Origin: Acidobacteriota bacterium
GTDB lineage: Bacteria > Acidobacteriota > Terriglobia > Terriglobales > Acidobacteriaceae
Assembly (NCBI GenBank): GCA_021780415.1
Contig: JAJXYW010000064.1
Coordinates: 1 to 15,041 of the forward strand
Direction of reading: 5' to 3'
Length of the DNA stretch: 15,041 nucleotides
Below are positions 13,073 to 15,041 of the stretch, in pieces. Numbering within the stretch: position 1 is the first letter of the stretch; each line of letters starts with the position of its first letter. A program made the position numbers and the translations under genes. The notes beneath the pieces are model-generated. The model ran no database searches and was not told the DNA's origin. It saw only the letters and a program-made list of their open reading frames with translations.

Positions 13073-13360
13073 TCAGCTTTCGTCGGAGTCCGTGCCGCCG
13101 CCGTGCTGGAGCTTGCTGGCGATGTTGGACCAGACGCTGTCGCTGGGGTCGTGGATGGGCTCGAAGAGGCTGCGGGCCTGCTCGGCGATGGTTTCAAGAT
13201 CGGCGACGAGGGCGGCGCAGTTGGGATAGGCCTTGAAGAAGTTTGCGAAGCGCGGATCCTTGCTGATACTGCCGCCGCCGGCTTCGAAGAGCTCGGGGAG
13301 ATAGGCCTCGAACTCTTCGGGGGTCATGTGGTCGAGGTTGGCGCTGGCGAGGTCTTTCAT
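13073..13360 (-). CDS. Putative anti-sigma-like protein lacking the zinc-binding residues
   Basis: A 95-aa acidic, soluble protein with no membrane helix. Its ATG (13358-13360) overlaps the upstream sigma-factor stop as ATGA, the arrangement typical of sigma/anti-sigma pairs. The sequence FEAYLPELFEAGGG, then RFANFFKAYPNCAALVADLETI and DPSDSVWSNI, follows the pattern of zinc anti-sigma domains (His-x3-Cys-x2-Cys-x-x-Leu-x-x-Asp-Leu). Here Phe41 and Tyr45 stand at the His and first Cys positions and only Cys48 remains. It may be a zinc-independent anti-sigma factor or another sigma partner; function is inferred from position and this weak resemblance. If it is an anti-sigma factor it must sense a cytoplasmic signal. 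Confidence 0.7.
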   Translation of the reverse strand: MKDLASANLDHMTPEEFEAYLPELFEAGGGSISKDPRFANFFKAYPNCAALVADLETIAEQARSLFEPIHDPSDSVWSNIASKLQHGGGTDSDES

Positions 13361-14055
13361 CGTGCAACCACCTTCTGGCCTACGGATGCATTCTGGGCTG
13401 CGGACTCCGCCGCCCCGTTGAGGGGTGGAAGAGCCTGGGGATTGCGCAGGAGTTCGCGCAGCTTGAGGCGAGCCTTGTGGAGCTGGGATTTGCTGTTACC
13501 GGTGGAGCACTCGAGCATGGTGGCTATCTCATTATGCTCGAAGCCTTCGACGTCGTGGAGGACGAAGACCATACGGTAGCCCGGGGGGAGCAGAGCCACG
13601 GCGCGTTCGAGAGTGACACGATCGACGGAGCCGGCGAGGGCCTGATCGCGGGAGCCGAAGTCCCGCTTGGGAGCGTCGTCCTCGGAGGGGTTGATGGTTT
13701 CTTCGAGGGAGACGAGCTGGAGGCCCTTCTTGCGCAGATGCATGAGGACGAGGTTGACGGTGAGACGGTGGAGCCAGGTGGAGAAGGCGCTCTCGCCGCG
13801 GAAGCTGCCGAGCTTGCGGAAGAGATGGAGGAAGGCATCCTGGGTCATGTCCTCGGCTTCGGATACGTTGCCGAGCATGCGCAGGCAGAGGGTGTAGACG
13901 CGGCGCTTATGCAGCGCGTAGAGCGTGGAGAAGGCGTCGGGGTCGCCGTTCTTGGCGCGTTCGATGGCATCGGCTTCGCCGGCGATAGGAGCGTTCCGCT
14001 TGAAGAAGCCGGGGTTCGGTTTCGTCTGCATTCTGGGTAGGCCTTGGAGTTCCAT
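13357..14055 (-). CDS. ECF-type RNA polymerase sigma factor (second)
   Basis: A 232-aa sigma70-family factor with only regions 2 and 4. Region 2 lies at about 29-109 (AIERAKNGDPDAFSTLYALH, MLGNVSEAEDMTQDAFLHLF, FRGESAFSTWLHRLTVNLVL). Region 4 lies at about 150-203 (LERAVALLPPGYRMVFVLHD, GFEHNEIATMLECSTGNSKS, QLHKARLKLRELL). The start is not certain: ATG at 14053-14055 is chosen, ATG at 14031 would remove eight residues, and GTG at 14115 lies at the predicted transcript start; none has a strong Shine-Dalgarno. The stop overlaps the start of the 95-aa putative anti-sigma gene. A strong ECF-type promoter upstream suggests it is transcribed by an ECF sigma, probably itself. Confidence 0.92.
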   Translation of the reverse strand: MELQGLPRMQTKPNPGFFKRNAPIAGEADAIERAKNGDPDAFSTLYALHKRRVYTLCLRMLGNVSEAEDMTQDAFLHLFRKLGSFRGESAFSTWLHRLTVNLVLMHLRKKGLQLVSLEETINPSEDDAPKRDFGSRDQALAGSVDRVTLERAVALLPPGYRMVFVLHDVEGFEHNEIATMLECSTGNSKSQLHKARLKLRELLRNPQALPPLNGAAESAAQNASVGQKVVAR

Positions 14056-14123
14056 AAGTGAATTGGTCCGCTCTTGGTCTTCACATCGAACGGCGCAGAT
14101 GCTGAGGATTACCACGGCATCGG

Positions 14124-14150
14124 AAACGCTGCGCGCTGGATAAAGGTTTC
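14124..14150 (-). promoter_or_regulatory. ECF-type promoter of the second sigma operon
   Basis: On the minus strand GAAAC (14146-14150, within TTGAAACCTTT) is followed after exactly 17 bases by CGTTT (14124-14128), matching the general ECF pattern of an AAC-containing -35 and a CGT-containing -10. The predicted start is about 60 bases before the ATG at 14055. No gene is seen in the remaining 14151-14320. Confidence 0.6.
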
Positions 14151-14320
14151 AAGAGGTTGGACTGAGGAATGGGCCGGGGGGTTGTCCGGCCGAGTGGAGG
14201 TAAGGCGCAAGTCGCGCTGAGTGCGAGAGTTGCGATTGTGAGAAGTGTACGCCAGATGCCATGGGAAGCGAGATTCGGGAAGAGCGAAGCGGGGCGCCTG
14301 GGCGATATGCGGATGGGAAC

Positions 14321-15041
14321 TCAACTGCCGAGGAAGCGAGCGTAGAGGGCGCGGGCGAGGCCGGTGTCGGTGGTGCCCTGGATGAGGGCGCGGCCGTCGG
14401 GGAAGACGGTGAGAGTGTAGGGAGGGTAGGTGAAGCGGAGGAGCAGTCCGTTGGCGCGGACGTCGCCGAGGGATTGGAGGCGGGATTGCAGAGCGGCGAG
14501 GTCGATGGGGTGGTGGTGCTGGTGGATCTGGACGGAGTTGCGGCCGCAGAGGGTGATGTGCGGACGCTGCTCGCCGGAGAGGGCGCGGAAGATGCGCTGG
14601 CCACAGACTTCGCAGTCGGCGCGGGGGGCGGAAGTGTTGATCTCGGAGCGTTGGTTGGACCAGAGGTCGAAGGAGAGGAGCGAGCGGCGCATGAGGTGGG
14701 GCTGACGGGTGAGGAACTTGAGGGCTTCGGTGACCTGGATGGAGGCGGCGAGGTTGACGGCGGTGGAGAGAATGCCCGCGGTGTCGCAGGTTTCGACGTT
14801 GCCCGAGGGAGCGGAGGGGAAGATGCAGGCGAGGCAGGCGGTGGGTTCGCCTGCCAACATCTCAGAAGCGAGAGGCTGGGCACCCGGTTCATCGGGGTTC
14901 GCCGATGGTTTAGGGAGGATGTTCATGGTGGCGGCGTAGGCACCGACGGCGGCGGCGTAGATCCAGGGGCGGTGGTCGCGGACGCAGAGGTCGTTGATGA
15001 GGTAGCGGGTTTCGAAGTTGTCGGTGCAGTCGAGGACGAGG
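14321..15041 (-). CDS. ThiF/MoeB/HesA-family E1-like adenylyltransferase, C-terminal part
   Basis: Enzymes of this family adenylate the C-terminus of a ubiquitin-like sulfur carrier (ThiS, MoaD or relatives) for thiamine, molybdopterin or cysteine biosynthesis. The gene runs off the right edge: about 240 C-terminal codons are visible and the ATP-binding GxGGxG region lies outside. The reading frame is open to the last base, beginning LVLDCTDNFETRYLIND, the family's catalytic-Asp segment, so ATG codons inside the window (14926) are internal. Next come two Cys pairs typical of the structural zinc site (CLACIF and CEVCGQ) and ETCDTAGILSTAVNLAASIQ with the conserved Cys/Thr region, then TEALKFL. 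The last ~85 residues form a small C-terminal domain, ending FLGS. Whether it serves ThiS or MoaD cannot be told here. Confidence 0.88.
   Translation of the reverse strand, partial: LVLDCTDNFETRYLINDLCVRDHRPWIYAAAVGAYAATMNILPKPSANPDEPGAQPLASEMLAGEPTACLACIFPSAPSGNVETCDTAGILSTAVNLAASIQVTEALKFLTRQPHLMRRSLLSFDLWSNQRSEINTSAPRADCEVCGQRIFRALSGEQRPHITLCGRNSVQIHQHHHPIDLAALQSRLQSLGDVRANGLLLRFTYPPYTLTVFPDGRALIQGTTDTGLARALYARFLGS

Noticed and set aside
12843..13229. 128-codon plus-strand frame in the hairpin region
   Set aside because: It spans the hairpins and runs antisense into the 95-aa gene, with no recognisable domain.

Overview
The window looks like a chromosomal segment of an Acidobacteriota member, most likely a Terriglobia-type soil bacterium (Granulicella/Edaphobacter/Terriglobus-like). 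This is inferred from high GC, protein style, acidobacterial-type ECF sigma/anti-sigma gene pairs, and intergenic arrays of GGCAAA/GGCAAC hexamers with REP-like GGATGAC elements. No rRNA, tRNA, CRISPR array, transposase or phage gene was seen. Both window edges cut through genes: sucC on the left and a ThiF/MoeB-like adenylyltransferase gene on the right.

Left part (1-7100). The TCA-cycle pair sucC-sucD is split by a 134-aa four-helix-bundle protein of the 23S rRNA intervening-sequence family, with a heptamer tandem repeat just upstream. A terminator separates sucD from a convergent 54-aa two-helix membrane protein gene that gene callers would easily miss. Then follow a secreted SGNH/GDSL hydrolase (+), ndk (-), a two-CBS-domain protein (-), a 90-aa two-helix membrane protein (+) and an aldose 1-epimerase (+). 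The gaps at 4441-4768 and 7099-7504 hold hexamer arrays and REP-like repeats rather than genes.

Right part (7505-15041), all genes on the minus strand. Read in the direction of transcription, a truncated ThiF/MoeB-like gene is followed by an ECF sigma factor overlapping (ATGA) a 95-aa protein that resembles an anti-sigma factor stripped of its zinc ligands. A strong ECF-type promoter precedes this sigma gene. Next come an unusual hairpin cluster, a soluble PAS histidine kinase, the aroK locus, an AI-2E-family permease with a probable CTG start codon, and a second ECF module (sigma, zinc-finger anti-sigma, Spy/CpxP-like periplasmic protein).

The most interesting feature is upstream of aroK (shikimate kinase). 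A sigma70-like promoter (11616-11644) would start transcription at or next to the ATG of a 30-codon ORF (11516-11608). That ORF encodes Phe-Ser-Tyr-Cys-Tyr-Trp-Tyr in a row and seven aromatic residues in total. Its stop codon lies 24 nt before a textbook intrinsic terminator (11460-11491), and aroK follows. The aromatic codons sit inside a small hairpin whose 3' arm could alternatively pair with the 5' arm of the terminator. This is the architecture expected for ribosome-mediated transcription attenuation by aromatic amino acids, here placed on the common shikimate pathway and possibly extending to the downstream permease.
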